Origin: Parvularcula sp038745625
GTDB lineage: Bacteria > Pseudomonadota > Alphaproteobacteria > Caulobacterales > Parvularculaceae
Assembly: GCA_038745625.1 (NCBI GenBank)
Contig: JBCDLG010000008.1
Span: 1 to 54,120 of the forward strand
Length of the DNA stretch: 54,120 bases
Direction: 5' to 3'
This document shows positions 25,534 through 34,231 of the stretch, in pieces. Every line of letters starts with the position of its first letter. The stretch's first letter is position 1. The notes beneath the pieces are model-generated. The model did no database searches. It had not been told where the DNA came from and saw only the letters and a list, made by a program, of their open reading frames with translations. The translations under genes and the position numbers were made by a program.

Positions 25534-26079
25534 TTAGAGCGTGTCACCACCCAAGGGGCGGTTGCATGGGCACAGCTCGTCGGTCTGTAGTGCATCAAGA
25601 ACACGCAGCGTGTCTTGGGGGTTTCTGCCAACATTCAGGTTATTCACGTAAACGTGTTGGATGACACCGTGCGGATCGACGACAAAGGTGGCGCGAAGGG
25701 CGACACCTTCTTCGGAACGAATGCCCAGGCCATCGACCAGCGACCCGGTCGTGTCAGCGAATTGCCACGCCGGATGCTCGGCCAGATCAGGGTGATCACG
25801 GCGCCATGCCAGCTTACAGAACTCGTTGTCGGTGGAGCCGCCAAGAACGACAGCGTCGCGGTCAGCGAACTCAGCTGCTAGGCGGCCAAATTCAGCGATT
25901 TCGGTGGGACACACGAAGGTGAAGTCCTTCGGATAGAAGTAGATGACCTTCCACTTCCCCTCGAAGCTGTCCTGTGTGAGATCTTCGAACGCGCTCTCGC
26001 CGTTCTCTTCGTGCTGCATGAATTTCGGCTTCACACCGACAACTTTGAAATCGGGAATACGATCACCGACACCGAGCAT
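25534..26079 (-). CDS. ahpC: 2-Cys peroxiredoxin (AhpC-like)
   Basis: The 181-residue protein is an AhpC/Prx-type thioredoxin-fold peroxidase: the peroxidatic cysteine is in FTFVCPTEI (Cys57, with Thr54 in the conserved PxxTxxC pattern), and the C-terminus has cysteines in ELCPCNRPL (Cys170, Cys172), one of which should resolve the disulfide. It reduces hydrogen peroxide and organic or peroxynitrite substrates, with AhpD as reductant next door. ATG 26079 is preferred because GGAG sits six bases upstream. The gene faces away from oxyR, the classical arrangement for OxyR-controlled ahpC. Confidence 0.93.
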   Translation of the reverse strand: MLGVGDRIPDFKVVGVKPKFMQHEENGESAFEDLTQDSFEGKWKVIYFYPKDFTFVCPTEIAEFGRLAAEFADRDAVVLGGSTDNEFCKLAWRRDHPDLAEHPAWQFADTTGSLVDGLGIRSEEGVALRATFVVDPHGVIQHVYVNNLNVGRNPQDTLRVLDALQTDELCPCNRPLGGDTL

Positions 26080-26177
26080 AGGAATCTCCATGAATGAACT
26101 GTCTCGTGAGGCTCGTGCCTCGAGGAGACAGATGGTCCGATCGGACGCAAGAGGCAAATTGATATTGCCGCAGCCGA

Positions 26178-26196
26178 TCATCGGATTTATCGATGA
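26178..26196. promoter_or_regulatory. Inverted repeat in the oxyR/ahpC divergent promoter (probable OxyR site)
   Basis: A perfect 6-bp inverted repeat TCATCG-N7-CGATGA spans 26178-26196, only three bases before the oxyR start. It contains a T-N11-A-type spacing of the kind bound by LysR-family regulators. It is well placed to autoregulate oxyR and perhaps activate the divergent peroxiredoxin gene. The assignment is by position and symmetry only. Confidence 0.5.
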
Positions 26197-26199
26197 AAT

Positions 26200-27117
26200 A
26201 TGCAGCACCTACCGACCCTCCGCCAGCTCCAGTTTTTTGATGCGCTTGTGCGGCTTCAATCCTTCAGCCGCGCAGCCGAGACGTGCCACGTCTCGCAGTC
26301 GACGCTCTCCTCAGGCATTAAGGAGCTTGAGACGATCCTTGAGGCGAGCCTGGTGGACCGGTCGGCCAAGGGCTTCGCGCTGACGCCTGCTGGTGCGGAG
26401 GTTGCTCGGCGGACTGAGAATGTTCTCGCCGATGCCAGGGATCTCGTGCGCGCGGCGTCCGAGTCATTGCCGCTCTTTGATGGGACCTATCAGCTGGGGC
26501 TGATCCCGACGATCGGGCCCTTTTTGTTGCCCCAGGCGATGCCGCTGATTGCGGGGAGTTTTCCTGATTTGCGGCTGTATCTACGTGAGGACCTGACGGC
26601 CAATCTCGTCAATCTGCTGCGGGCGGATCAAATCGATATGGCTGTCTTGGCTTTGCCGATTGAGCATGAAGGGCTTGATACGGTGATCTTCGGCGAGGAT
26701 CCCTTCGACCTTGTCTGCAGCAAGGATCATCCGCTGGCGGAGCGGGAGGAGGTGCAGACTGAGGAGCTGCTGCACGAACCGCTGATGCTGCTCGAGGATG
26801 GTCACTGTATGCGCGACCATGCGCTTTCGGCCTGCCGCCTGCCGAGCGGGAACAGCGGAACGGCCTTTGCGGCCACGAGCCTTTTCACCCTGGTGCAGAT
26901 GGTGCGGTCTGGCCTCGGGGTCACCTTGCTGCCGCGCATCGCCATCAATGCCGGGCTGGCCGAAGGCCTTGCGGTGGTTCCCCTCCGCGACCCTGATGGT
27001 TCAGTTCCTGCAAGGGATTTGGGGTTAGCGTGGCGGCGCTCGTCACGCCGCGCGGACGAGGCCAAGACGTTGCTGCCGGTGCTGAGTGAGGCGGTGCCCT
27101 ATGACCACGCCACCTGA
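26200..27117 (+). CDS. oxyR: Hydrogen-peroxide sensing regulator OxyR
   Basis: The 305-residue LysR-type protein has an N-terminal winged helix-turn-helix (SFSRAAETCHVSQSTLSSGIKEL) and a periplasmic-binding-like sensor domain. It retains the redox pair of OxyR: Cys203 in DGHCMRDHALS and Cys212, nine residues apart as in Escherichia coli Cys199 and Cys208. Oxidation forms the disulfide and activates transcription. It is divergent from the peroxiredoxin-AhpD unit, which supports the peroxide role. The stop lies inside the start of the next gene, so the glycosyltransferase is partly co-transcribed. Confidence 0.95.
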   Translation: MQHLPTLRQLQFFDALVRLQSFSRAAETCHVSQSTLSSGIKELETILEASLVDRSAKGFALTPAGAEVARRTENVLADARDLVRAASESLPLFDGTYQLGLIPTIGPFLLPQAMPLIAGSFPDLRLYLREDLTANLVNLLRADQIDMAVLALPIEHEGLDTVIFGEDPFDLVCSKDHPLAEREEVQTEELLHEPLMLLEDGHCMRDHALSACRLPSGNSGTAFAATSLFTLVQMVRSGLGVTLLPRIAINAGLAEGLAVVPLRDPDGSVPARDLGLAWRRSSRRADEAKTLLPVLSEAVPYDHAT

Positions 27118-27868
27118 TCGTCACGTTGAGACCCTGTTCGGCATTCCCTTCGATCAGCTGGACGGTGCTGGGGTGGCTGCGCGGATTGGCGATGCCGCGC
27201 GAACCCGTAGGCCGCTTTGGCTCTCAACCGCCAATCTTGACTGGGTGATGACCGCCAAGCGAAGCGCGTCTTTTCATAACATGCTCTGCCGCTCTGATCT
27301 TGTCACCTGTGACGGCATGCCGGTGATGGCGCTGGCGACCATCCGTGGACGTCCTTTCAAGGCGCGAGTGACCGGTGTCGAGATCTTCCGGCGGTTGCGC
27401 GCGGGGGAGGCGGGGCCTCTGCGCATCGGCTTCTTCGGCGCTGAAGGCGATGAGTCTGAACGTGCGAGCAGGGCCCTCAACGATGATCCGTCCACGCCCC
27501 TGGTTGGTGCTGGCGGCTACAACCCTGGTCACGGGTCTGCGGAGGCCTTGAGCGCGCCTGAGCATCTCGAGGCGGTGCGCGCGATGAACGCCGATTTCCT
27601 CGTGATCGCGCTGACGGCCGTCAAGGGCCAAGAATGGATCGCGGCCAACCATGAGCGACTCGGCATTCCGGTGGTGGCGCATCTGGGTGCGGTGATCAGG
27701 CAGGTCGCAGGTGACACCGAAGAGGCGCCGTCGCTCATGGCACGGATGGGTCTTGAGTGGGTTTATCGCGCCATCAACGAACCCAGGCTGCGCTCTCGCT
27801 ATGCACAGAACTTCGTTGCCCTGCCAGGGCTTGTGCTTTCGGCCCTACGGGAGCGTGCGGACGGCTAG
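27101..27868 (+). CDS. WecG/TagA/CpsF-family glycosyltransferase
   Basis: The 255-residue protein belongs to glycosyltransferase family 26: STANLDWVMTAKRS near the start, the conserved LVTCDGMPVM substrate segment, TGVEIFRRL, GFFGAEGDE, and LGAVIRQVAGD, ending in a helical MGLEWVYRAINEPRL block. Members add N-acetylmannosamine-type sugars to lipid carriers in wall polymer or enterobacterial antigen synthesis. No other polysaccharide genes are adjacent, so its cell-surface product is unknown. It overlaps the end of oxyR by 17 nt and converges on the AI-2E permease with a 4-nt stop overlap. Confidence 0.9.
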   Translation: MTTPPDRHVETLFGIPFDQLDGAGVAARIGDAARTRRPLWLSTANLDWVMTAKRSASFHNMLCRSDLVTCDGMPVMALATIRGRPFKARVTGVEIFRRLRAGEAGPLRIGFFGAEGDESERASRALNDDPSTPLVGAGGYNPGHGSAEALSAPEHLEAVRAMNADFLVIALTAVKGQEWIAANHERLGIPVVAHLGAVIRQVAGDTEEAPSLMARMGLEWVYRAINEPRLRSRYAQNFVALPGLVLSALRERADG

Positions 27869-29004
27869 GCCGGGGCGCTCGCGGCCTTATGCGGCATGAC
27901 CTCCAGCGGGCCGACCTCGCCATTGTCGGAGAGCAGGATCGCCAAGGGCTGGGTCGCGCGGAACTGGGCCAAGACGATCATGATCGCAACGGTCATTGGC
28001 ACACAGAGGAGCATGCCGGCGATGCCCCAAAGTGCGCCCCAGCTGGCGAGGCTCAAAAGGATAATCAATGGCGATAAGTTGAGCGAGCTGCCCATCAGCC
28101 GCGGCTCGATGACCGAGCCGACGGCCTGCTGAGCGCCGGTCAGAAGCGCGAGGGTTACGAAGAAGAGGCCAAACCCGCCCTCGGGCTGGACCAACGACAG
28201 CGCCGTCGGCAGCATCACACCGATGATCGACCCAATAATCGGGATATAATTCAGCCCAAAGATTAAGAGCGCCCAAAAGCCAGCGAAATCGATCCCCAGC
28301 GCCACCATCAAGGCCCACGAAATCGCTGCGACGAGTAAGCTCGTGAACGTCTTCACCGAGATGTACTGCCGCACGAGATGAGCGATGTCGTCGATCACGC
28401 CGTCCACGACATCCCCGGCGCCGCGTAGGTCAGCGATGCGCGCCACCTTTTTCATGAACCGGCCGCGCTCAACCAGCATAAAGGCCGTATAGAGAATGAC
28501 CGTCACCAAGCTACCGATCAGGCCGCTGGCGATCCCCGCGATGTTCCCCAGCGTGCTTTGGACGATGCTGATCGCGTTGCTCTGCAGGTTTTCGAAGGAG
28601 CTTTGCAGATCGTCGCCGAGATAGGGCAGGTCCAGTGCATAGGATGAGAGGCCGCTGCCGATCTCCCGCAGGCGTTCATTATAGCCCGGTGCGGCATCCA
28701 CAACGCTGCCGATATTGTTGCGGATGATCGCTGCCAGGACGAACAGTACAAAGACGATCACACCGAAGGCAAGGGTGAAATGCACGCTCTCTGGCAACAA
28801 CCGACCAATGCCGGGCAGCTTGCCGATCTGCCGTTTCACCGAGATGATCAGGAAGGAGAGAAACGCCGATATCACCAGCGGGATGAGCACTGGCTGGCCA
28901 ATCCACAACACGAAACCGGCCAGAACGAAGATCCCTGCGCCATAGAAGAGGGCGCCGAGGGACTGGCTGGCGGCGCGCCGCGTGGCTGGAGCGGGACTGG
29001 ACAC
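27865..29004 (-). CDS. AI-2E-family transporter
   Basis: The 379-residue membrane protein begins at GTG 29004 and shows the AI-2E (TqsA/PerM) pattern: an N-terminal pair of helices, a long linker region with amphipathic helices (about 100-160), and a C-terminal group including LIFGLNYIPIIGSIIGVMLP and the ending SPLIILLSLASWGALWGIAGMLLCVP. The family includes exporters of autoinducer-2 and sodium/proton antiporters; the substrate here is not known. It is one of two minus-strand transporter genes, 40 bp after the AmpG-like gene. Confidence 0.92.
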   Translation of the reverse strand: MSSPAPATRRAASQSLGALFYGAGIFVLAGFVLWIGQPVLIPLVISAFLSFLIISVKRQIGKLPGIGRLLPESVHFTLAFGVIVFVLFVLAAIIRNNIGSVVDAAPGYNERLREIGSGLSSYALDLPYLGDDLQSSFENLQSNAISIVQSTLGNIAGIASGLIGSLVTVILYTAFMLVERGRFMKKVARIADLRGAGDVVDGVIDDIAHLVRQYISVKTFTSLLVAAISWALMVALGIDFAGFWALLIFGLNYIPIIGSIIGVMLPTALSLVQPEGGFGLFFVTLALLTGAQQAVGSVIEPRLMGSSLNLSPLIILLSLASWGALWGIAGMLLCVPMTVAIMIVLAQFRATQPLAILLSDNGEVGPLEVMPHKAASAPA

Positions 29005-29044
29005 GCCAAGCGCATAGGCGAAGTCGCCCGCTCAGCGCAATCTG

Positions 29045-30403
29045 TTAGGGCTCGACGTCGGCCACCGTGACCGGCTTGGGCGGGTATTTGCGCTGCATCG
29101 CGCCCACGACCAGGACGAGGGCCCCTGCGGGGACAGCGAAACTCGCGGTGATGAGGAAGAACGGCACCCAATCGACGCTGTCCGCAAGCACGCCGGAAAA
29201 ACCCGCGAGAAACTTGTTCAGGAACGCATAAAGCGAGCTGAAAAGCGCGTATTGGGTTGCGGCATAGGCGGGGTCCACGAGGCTTGAGAGATAGGCGATG
29301 AAGACGGTGGTGACGAAACCTCCGGCAACGTTGTCCGCACAAATCGCAAAAGCGAGAAACAGAGGATCATCGCCTGATGCGGCGTGCGCGAACCATGCAT
29401 AGGCCCCGTTGGTGAGAAGGGTCAGCATCGCGCCGAGGACCAGACTGCGCATAATCCCGAAGGCTTGCGCCGCTGCACCACCTAAGAACAGGCCGACAAT
29501 GACAGCGATCACGCCTGGTCCTGACTGGATCGCTCCCACGGTCGCGGGCGCATAGCCAAGCTCAGCATAAAGAGGGCTTGCCATCACCCCCATGGTGAAA
29601 TCGGAGAGCCGGTAGATCAGCACAAGGCCCAGGATGGGGATGAGCACCACGCCAAACCGATCGGCGACTTGAACAAATGGCTCAACAAACATGGTGCGTA
29701 TACGTGTCAGGAGAGGGTCGGTGTCCTTGATCAGCGAACCTGCGGGCCTTGGTGGTTCTTTGACGAACAGCACCAGGGCGCCGGTGATCGCCATGGCCAC
29801 CGCCATAAAGGCGAAGCTAATGTTCCAATTGGCAAAATCAGCGACAACGAAGCCAAGGCCAGAGAAAATTAACGCCCCCCGGTACCCCAAGGAATAGGCG
29901 GCGGCCATGTTGGCCTGCGCCTCGCTTGGCGCTGACTCGATGCGCCAAGCGTCGATTGAGACATCCAGTGTCGCGCCCGAGAAGGCCAAAACGATGGCGC
30001 CAAGCGTGACGGGCAGGAGGCTGACCGATGGCGTCGCCGTCGCTATCGTCAACAGCCCCAGCACCGTGCCGGCAATCGAGACGATCATCCACGATCGCCG
30101 ATGTCCAAGAAGCGCGCCCAAGGCGGGGACACGGACCTTATCGATAATAGGTGCCCAGACAAATTTGAACGAATAGGCGAGCCCGACCCAATAGAAAAAT
30201 CCGATGGTGGAACGCTCGATCCCCTCAAGCCGCAGCCAGAACGATGTCTTCTGATAGACGAGGTAGAGCGGCAGGCCGGACGCAAAACCCAAAAGCAGCA
30301 TGCCCGCCATTTCCGGCTTGCGGTAGGGATCAAGGGTGCGGCGCCACCACGGAAGACTGGGGGCTGTGTCAACGACGGGTTGGTCGTGGCTCGTCTCGGA
30401 CAA
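29045..30403 (-). CDS. ampG: AmpG-like MFS permease
   Basis: The 452-residue protein has 12-14 hydrophobic helices and resembles AmpG, which imports anhydro-muropeptides for peptidoglycan recycling. Support comes from the N-terminal GFASGLPLYLVYQKTSFWL, the WAPIIDKVRVPALGALLGHRRSW segment (in parts), and the later GFVTTVFIAYLSSLVDPAYAATQYA region. These are typical of the AmpG branch rather than of drug efflux pumps. It precedes the AI-2E permease on the same strand. A related MFS function cannot be excluded. Confidence 0.85.
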   Translation of the reverse strand: MSETSHDQPVVDTAPSLPWWRRTLDPYRKPEMAGMLLLGFASGLPLYLVYQKTSFWLRLEGIERSTIGFFYWVGLAYSFKFVWAPIIDKVRVPALGALLGHRRSWMIVSIAGTVLGLLTIATATPSVSLLPVTLGAIVLAFSGATLDVSIDAWRIESAPSEAQANMAAAYSLGYRGALIFSGLGFVVADFANWNISFAFMAVAMAITGALVLFVKEPPRPAGSLIKDTDPLLTRIRTMFVEPFVQVADRFGVVLIPILGLVLIYRLSDFTMGVMASPLYAELGYAPATVGAIQSGPGVIAVIVGLFLGGAAAQAFGIMRSLVLGAMLTLLTNGAYAWFAHAASGDDPLFLAFAICADNVAGGFVTTVFIAYLSSLVDPAYAATQYALFSSLYAFLNKFLAGFSGVLADSVDWVPFFLITASFAVPAGALVLVVGAMQRKYPPKPVTVADVEP

Positions 30404-30473
30404 TGTTTGTTCCTACGAAGGTCACCTGGCAGAGCTTGGCCAGCGTCGGACGCCGGGGCAAGTTTCTGCCATG

Positions 30474-30896
30474 TCACCTGTCAGAGGCTTCTGTCCTGTT
30501 AACGAGGTCCGCTGTGCAGGCGCGGAACGACGGCGCCTCATCGCCGTAAACAACGGGTCCCGTGGTGAGGCTTGTGACCTCCCCGCCAGCAGGCACAATG
30601 ATGGCATAGGCGCGGCACTGGCTGAGGTCATAGCGCCGAAACTCGTTCTCCCCCTCTTGCCGCGTCAGGCCAGGCTCTCCCACCAAACGTTCAAGCTCAT
30701 CAACGGGTTGGCCCAAGAAAAACGCGGCATCGGGTCCAGGCCGCGGTTTTTTGCGGGGTTTTGCCATCTCCCGGCCGATCAGGGCGCCCAAAGGATCCCG
30801 CTCGCCTTCGTCCGTCGCGCAGGCCGTCAAAACAGCCATAGACAGAAGGAGGGCGAAGCCGTTAACCCGCGGGCTTCGAAAGAAGGACACCACCAT
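30474..30896 (-). CDS. Small lipoprotein, possibly BamE/SmpA-like
   Basis: The product (140 residues from ATG 30896, or 139 from the GTG at 30893) has a lipobox in SMAVLTACATD. The mature part shows a pattern like the BamE/SmpA fold: FFLGQPVDELERLVGEPG followed by RRYDLSQCRAYAI, similar to the G-x-P segment and beta-strand cysteine of that fold. A typical BamE role in outer-membrane assembly is possible but not proven. Its start codon overlaps the adenosine-kinase start codon on the opposite strand (shared CCATGG), an unusual arrangement that may mean the true start lies further in. Confidence 0.55.
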   Translation of the reverse strand: MVVSFFRSPRVNGFALLLSMAVLTACATDEGERDPLGALIGREMAKPRKKPRPGPDAAFFLGQPVDELERLVGEPGLTRQEGENEFRRYDLSQCRAYAIIVPAGGEVTSLTTGPVVYGDEAPSFRACTADLVNRTEASDR

Positions 30897-31899
30897 GGCT
30901 GAGATCCAAGTCGCTGCACTGGGCAACGCGATAGTCGATGTCATCGCTCAGGTCGACGATAGCTTTCCCGAAAAACACGGGATTGTGCGCGGCGGTATGA
31001 TGCTGATCGACACGGCGCAGGCGGAAGAGATCACCGGGGCTTTTGCCGACACGGTGATGGTCGCCGGAGGGTCCGCGGGCAACACGGTTGCGTGCATTTC
31101 AAGCTTTGGTGGTCAGTCAAGGTTCATCGCCAAAGTCGCTGATGATGATCTTGGCACGGTTTATCGCGAGTCGATGTCGGCTCTGGGTGCGCTTTTTGAG
31201 ACGCCATCCTATAACGAAGGTGTGCCGACCGGCCGGTCACTGATTTCTGTGACACCCGATGCGCAACGATCGATGGCCACCTTTTTGGGGGCGGCGGTCC
31301 ATCTTTCTGCTGACGATATTCAAGAAGGCGAACTTGAAGGCGCGCAAGTCTGTTATATCGAAGGCTATCTCTTCGAAGGACCTCTCTCGCGCGGCGCCTG
31401 TATCGAGGCTGCAAGCCGCGCCAAGGGGAGTGGCCGTTTCACCGCGATGACCCTGGCCGACAGTGGCATGGTCGAACGCCAGCTTACGGAGCTCAAGCCT
31501 TTCTTGATTGAGCAAATCGACATGATCTTTGCCAATGACGACGAGGCCAAGATGCTCACGGGCGAAGACGATGTTGAGGCGGCCGCCAAGGCGATGCGCG
31601 ACATCTCCACCTGGGGCGCGATCACGCTTGGTGAAAAGGGCTCGCTCGTTTTTGGGCCGCAAGGGGATCTGATCCACGTCGACGCGATCGCACCGACCGA
31701 GCTCGTGGACACAACCGGTGCCGGCGATGCCTATGCTGCGGGCTTTCTCTTCGGGTTTACAACGTGTGCACCGCTTGACGTGTGCGGAAAACTCGGCTCC
31801 CTCGCGGCCAGCGAGGTGATCAGCCATATGGGCGCGCGCCCGGAGACGAGCCTCAAGAAATTGGCGGCCGAACGCGGCCTCTTGGCCCACATAGGTTAG
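30895..31899 (+). CDS. Adenosine kinase (PfkB family)
   Basis: The 334-residue protein is a ribokinase/PfkB-type sugar kinase. It shows the N-terminal ALGNAIVDVIAQVDDSF, the GGSAGNTV glycine pair, the ATP-site VDTTGAGDAYAAGFL motif with the catalytic aspartate, and an LGEKGSLVFGPQG segment. This combination matches bacterial adenosine kinases, which phosphorylate adenosine to AMP. ATG 30895 follows AGAAGGACACC. The stop overlaps the convergent AraC gene by 4 nt. Other nucleoside or sugar specificities remain possible. Confidence 0.88.
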   Translation: MAEIQVAALGNAIVDVIAQVDDSFPEKHGIVRGGMMLIDTAQAEEITGAFADTVMVAGGSAGNTVACISSFGGQSRFIAKVADDDLGTVYRESMSALGALFETPSYNEGVPTGRSLISVTPDAQRSMATFLGAAVHLSADDIQEGELEGAQVCYIEGYLFEGPLSRGACIEAASRAKGSGRFTAMTLADSGMVERQLTELKPFLIEQIDMIFANDDEAKMLTGEDDVEAAAKAMRDISTWGAITLGEKGSLVFGPQGDLIHVDAIAPTELVDTTGAGDAYAAGFLFGFTTCAPLDVCGKLGSLAASEVISHMGARPETSLKKLAAERGLLAHIG

Positions 31900-32945
31900 C
31901 CGCCCTTAGCCAGTGCTTTGAATTGTCGGGGAGACAGGCCCGTCCACTGCCTGAATGCGCGTCGGAACGCCCGTTCGTCTGAATACCCCATGTCGAGAGC
32001 CAGGTCAGAAAGAGGCGTTTCAGGGTTGCAGGTCAGTCGCTCGCGCGCAATCTTGGCCCGTTCGCTTTGCACCAAATCCTGAAGGCTTGCGCCGTGCCGC
32101 GCGGCATATCTTTGAGCGGTTCGCTCGCTCATATTGGCGCGCACAGCCGCAGCGTTGACGCTAAAGACACCTTCTGCGGCATTGTCGGCGATGGCGTCAC
32201 GGACGCGTTGGAACGAAAGATCTTGTGCCGGATTTGCTATGTATTGAGCACGTTCGTTGGCTTCAGCGACCGCAACGGCAAAATAAAAGCTGTTGGCTGT
32301 CTTCAGAGGAATGTCCAAAATCTCTCGATCAAAAGTGAGTGTACTGTGTTCCTTAGGCTGATCGAACATTATATCCGTCTTGAAAAAATCGTTGTAGCTA
32401 GCGACTGGTCCACTCCAGCCATGCATGAAGTGTAAACTCTGTGGAATGACGACCTGTTCTGCCCAAGAGCACAGCATGCGCCACAAAAGCCCAATGGTGG
32501 CCTGGTTGGCATGACCGGCGAGCACCGAATCGGAGGGATGGCCCAGCGACAAGCAAGCGTGGTTCATGCTTTCGTCAAGTTGAAAGTGGAGCCCTTCAGC
32601 CAAAACATCACTGTTCCGAGCAAAGAACTGGAAAGCCTCTCGCACGGTTTGAGCGTAGTCGATGCCGCCCACCAACTTGGTGAAGAAAGTCAGCGGCATC
32701 TGTTTTGCCATCTCAATCACGCCGGGCTCAGTGCTCTGCGAATGTTGATCGATCACGCGCCAGATTCCGTTGATGCACTTGATTGGAAGGTTGCTGACCT
32801 CACCCAGAAGGTCGAGGTAGGAGATGCCTAGCTCTTCCTCTATGGCACCAACCGGCACCCCGCGCCCGATCGCGTAGTTGGCCACAACGCTGATACTCTT
32901 GGCCGGAGCCTGCATCTCTGTGGGGTCGACCGGGTTTTGGGGCAT
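31896..32945 (-). CDS. AraC-family transcriptional regulator with arabinose-binding-like domain
   Basis: The 349-residue protein has an N-terminal arabinose-binding-like region (about 30-220, including VPVGAIEEELGI and LPLTFFTKLVGG-like parts) and a C-terminal AraC DNA-binding domain with two helix-turn-helix motifs; the last one reads LALDMGYSDERAFRRAFRQW. This type commonly controls catabolic or stress genes in Proteobacteria. The start is set at ATG 32945 after AAAAGGG; the ATG at 32915 is an alternative. The target genes are not obvious, and the neighbours are adenosine kinase and the his operon. Confidence 0.85.
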   Translation of the reverse strand: MPQNPVDPTEMQAPAKSISVVANYAIGRGVPVGAIEEELGISYLDLLGEVSNLPIKCINGIWRVIDQHSQSTEPGVIEMAKQMPLTFFTKLVGGIDYAQTVREAFQFFARNSDVLAEGLHFQLDESMNHACLSLGHPSDSVLAGHANQATIGLLWRMLCSWAEQVVIPQSLHFMHGWSGPVASYNDFFKTDIMFDQPKEHSTLTFDREILDIPLKTANSFYFAVAVAEANERAQYIANPAQDLSFQRVRDAIADNAAEGVFSVNAAAVRANMSERTAQRYAARHGASLQDLVQSERAKIARERLTCNPETPLSDLALDMGYSDERAFRRAFRQWTGLSPRQFKALAKGG

Positions 32946-33146
32946 ACCCTTTTCCGCCGCTGCGTCGCCGCAATCATCGCCACCAGTGGCGGTCTGGCAA
33001 GGGACCTTGGGCGACTTGTCGAGTGCCCAGATTTGCGATGAACCCACCAATGGGCCCAACTGTTTGGCCGCGTCTGCTCCAGTGCATCGCGGCTGAAGAA
33101 CTTGAGCCCCTCCCGAGCGTGTTCCCAACGGACAGAGACGACCCGT

Positions 33147-33467
33147 TCAGCGTGCGTTCTTTTCGTCGATACCGGACGTGCCCACGCGGGCTTTGAGTGT
33201 CTCTGCGACCTCGTCCCAGCCGATCCCGTTGGCTTCGAGGAGAACGCCGAGATGGTAGAGTATGTCGGCGGCTTCAGCGGCGAGCGCGTCCTTCTGTCCT
33301 AGTGCGCCAGCAAGGGCCGCTTCGACGCCTTCTTCGCCGAGTTTTTTGGCGATCCGTTCACGGCCTGCCGCCAGCAATTTGGCGGTATAAGACGTCTCCG
33401 GATCACCGTCGCGCTTGGATGTGATGGTCGCCTGCAACGCGTCGAGCGTCTCGCCAATCGTGCTCAC
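33147..33467 (-). CDS. hisE: Phosphoribosyl-ATP pyrophosphatase
   Basis: HisE hydrolyses phosphoribosyl-ATP to phosphoribosyl-AMP and pyrophosphate, the second step of histidine synthesis. The 106-residue protein has the family core: DPETSYTAKLLAAGRERIAKKLGEEGVEAALA (in parts) and the acidic metal-binding helix ADILYHLGVLLEANGI. The order and 4-nt overlap with hisF place it last in the hisH-hisA-hisF-hisE unit, as in many alphaproteobacteria. Length is normal. Confidence 0.97.
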   Translation of the reverse strand: MSTIGETLDALQATITSKRDGDPETSYTAKLLAAGRERIAKKLGEEGVEAALAGALGQKDALAAEAADILYHLGVLLEANGIGWDEVAETLKARVGTSGIDEKNAR

Positions 33468-34231
33468 CAGGTCCTCCTAACGGGGATGCCCGCCTCTGCC
33501 ATCGCCTGTTTGGCTTCCGTGATCGTATAGGTGCCGAAGTGAAAGATGCTGGCTGCGAGCACCGCCGATGCGCCGCCCTCGGTCACCGCTTCGGCGAGAT
33601 GCGAAAGCTCGCCTGCGCCGCCCGACGCGATGACGGGCAAGTTCACCGCACCCGTCACGGCCCGGAGCAGGTCGAGATCATAGCCCGTTTTGACGCCGTC
33701 GCGGTCCATGGATGTGAGAAGGATCTCACCAGCGCCGCGGCGCTCTGCTTCCTTGGCAAAGCCAACGGCGTCGATGCCGGTCTCGCGTCGGCCGCCATGG
33801 GTGAAAATCTCCCATCGTCCGTCCTCGACCTTTTTTGCGTCGATAGCCACGACCACGCATTGCGTGCCGACAGCGAGCGCCGCTTCGCCAAGGATGGCCG
33901 GGTCGCGTACCGCCGCGGAGTTGATCGCTATCTTATCGGCGCCTGCGCGGAGGAGGGCTTTCACGTCTTCCACGGCGCGTACGCCGCCGCCAACCGTCAG
34001 GGGGCAGAGCGCCTCGGTAGCGGTCTTGGTGACTGTCTCTAAGAAGGTGCCGCGGTTTTCGTGGCTGGCGGTGATGTCGAGGAAGCAAATCTCATCGGCT
34101 CCGGCTGCCGCATAGGCCGCGGCTGCCTCAACCGGATCGCCCGCGTCGCGGATATCGACAAAGTTGACGCCCTTGACGACGCGGCCTTGATCAACATCAA
34201 GGCAAGGGATGATCCGTGTCTTGAGGGTCAT
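33464..34231 (-). CDS. hisF: Imidazole glycerol phosphate synthase cyclase subunit
   Basis: HisF uses ammonia delivered by HisH to convert PRFAR to imidazole glycerol phosphate and AICAR. The 255-residue TIM barrel carries the catalytic aspartate in IIPCLDVDQGRVVKGVNF, the phosphate motif GGGVRAVEDVKALLRAGADK, DRDGVKTGYD, and VIASGGAGELSH near the end. It overlaps hisA upstream and hisE downstream by 4 nt each. All key residues of the family are present. Confidence 0.98.
   Translation of the reverse strand: MTLKTRIIPCLDVDQGRVVKGVNFVDIRDAGDPVEAAAAYAAAGADEICFLDITASHENRGTFLETVTKTATEALCPLTVGGGVRAVEDVKALLRAGADKIAINSAAVRDPAILGEAALAVGTQCVVVAIDAKKVEDGRWEIFTHGGRRETGIDAVGFAKEAERRGAGEILLTSMDRDGVKTGYDLDLLRAVTGAVNLPVIASGGAGELSHLAEAVTEGGASAVLAASIFHFGTYTITEAKQAMAEAGIPVRRTW

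Noticed and set aside
31237..31890. Antisense open frame within adenosine kinase
   Set aside because: Shadow frame; the forward protein has PfkB motifs throughout.
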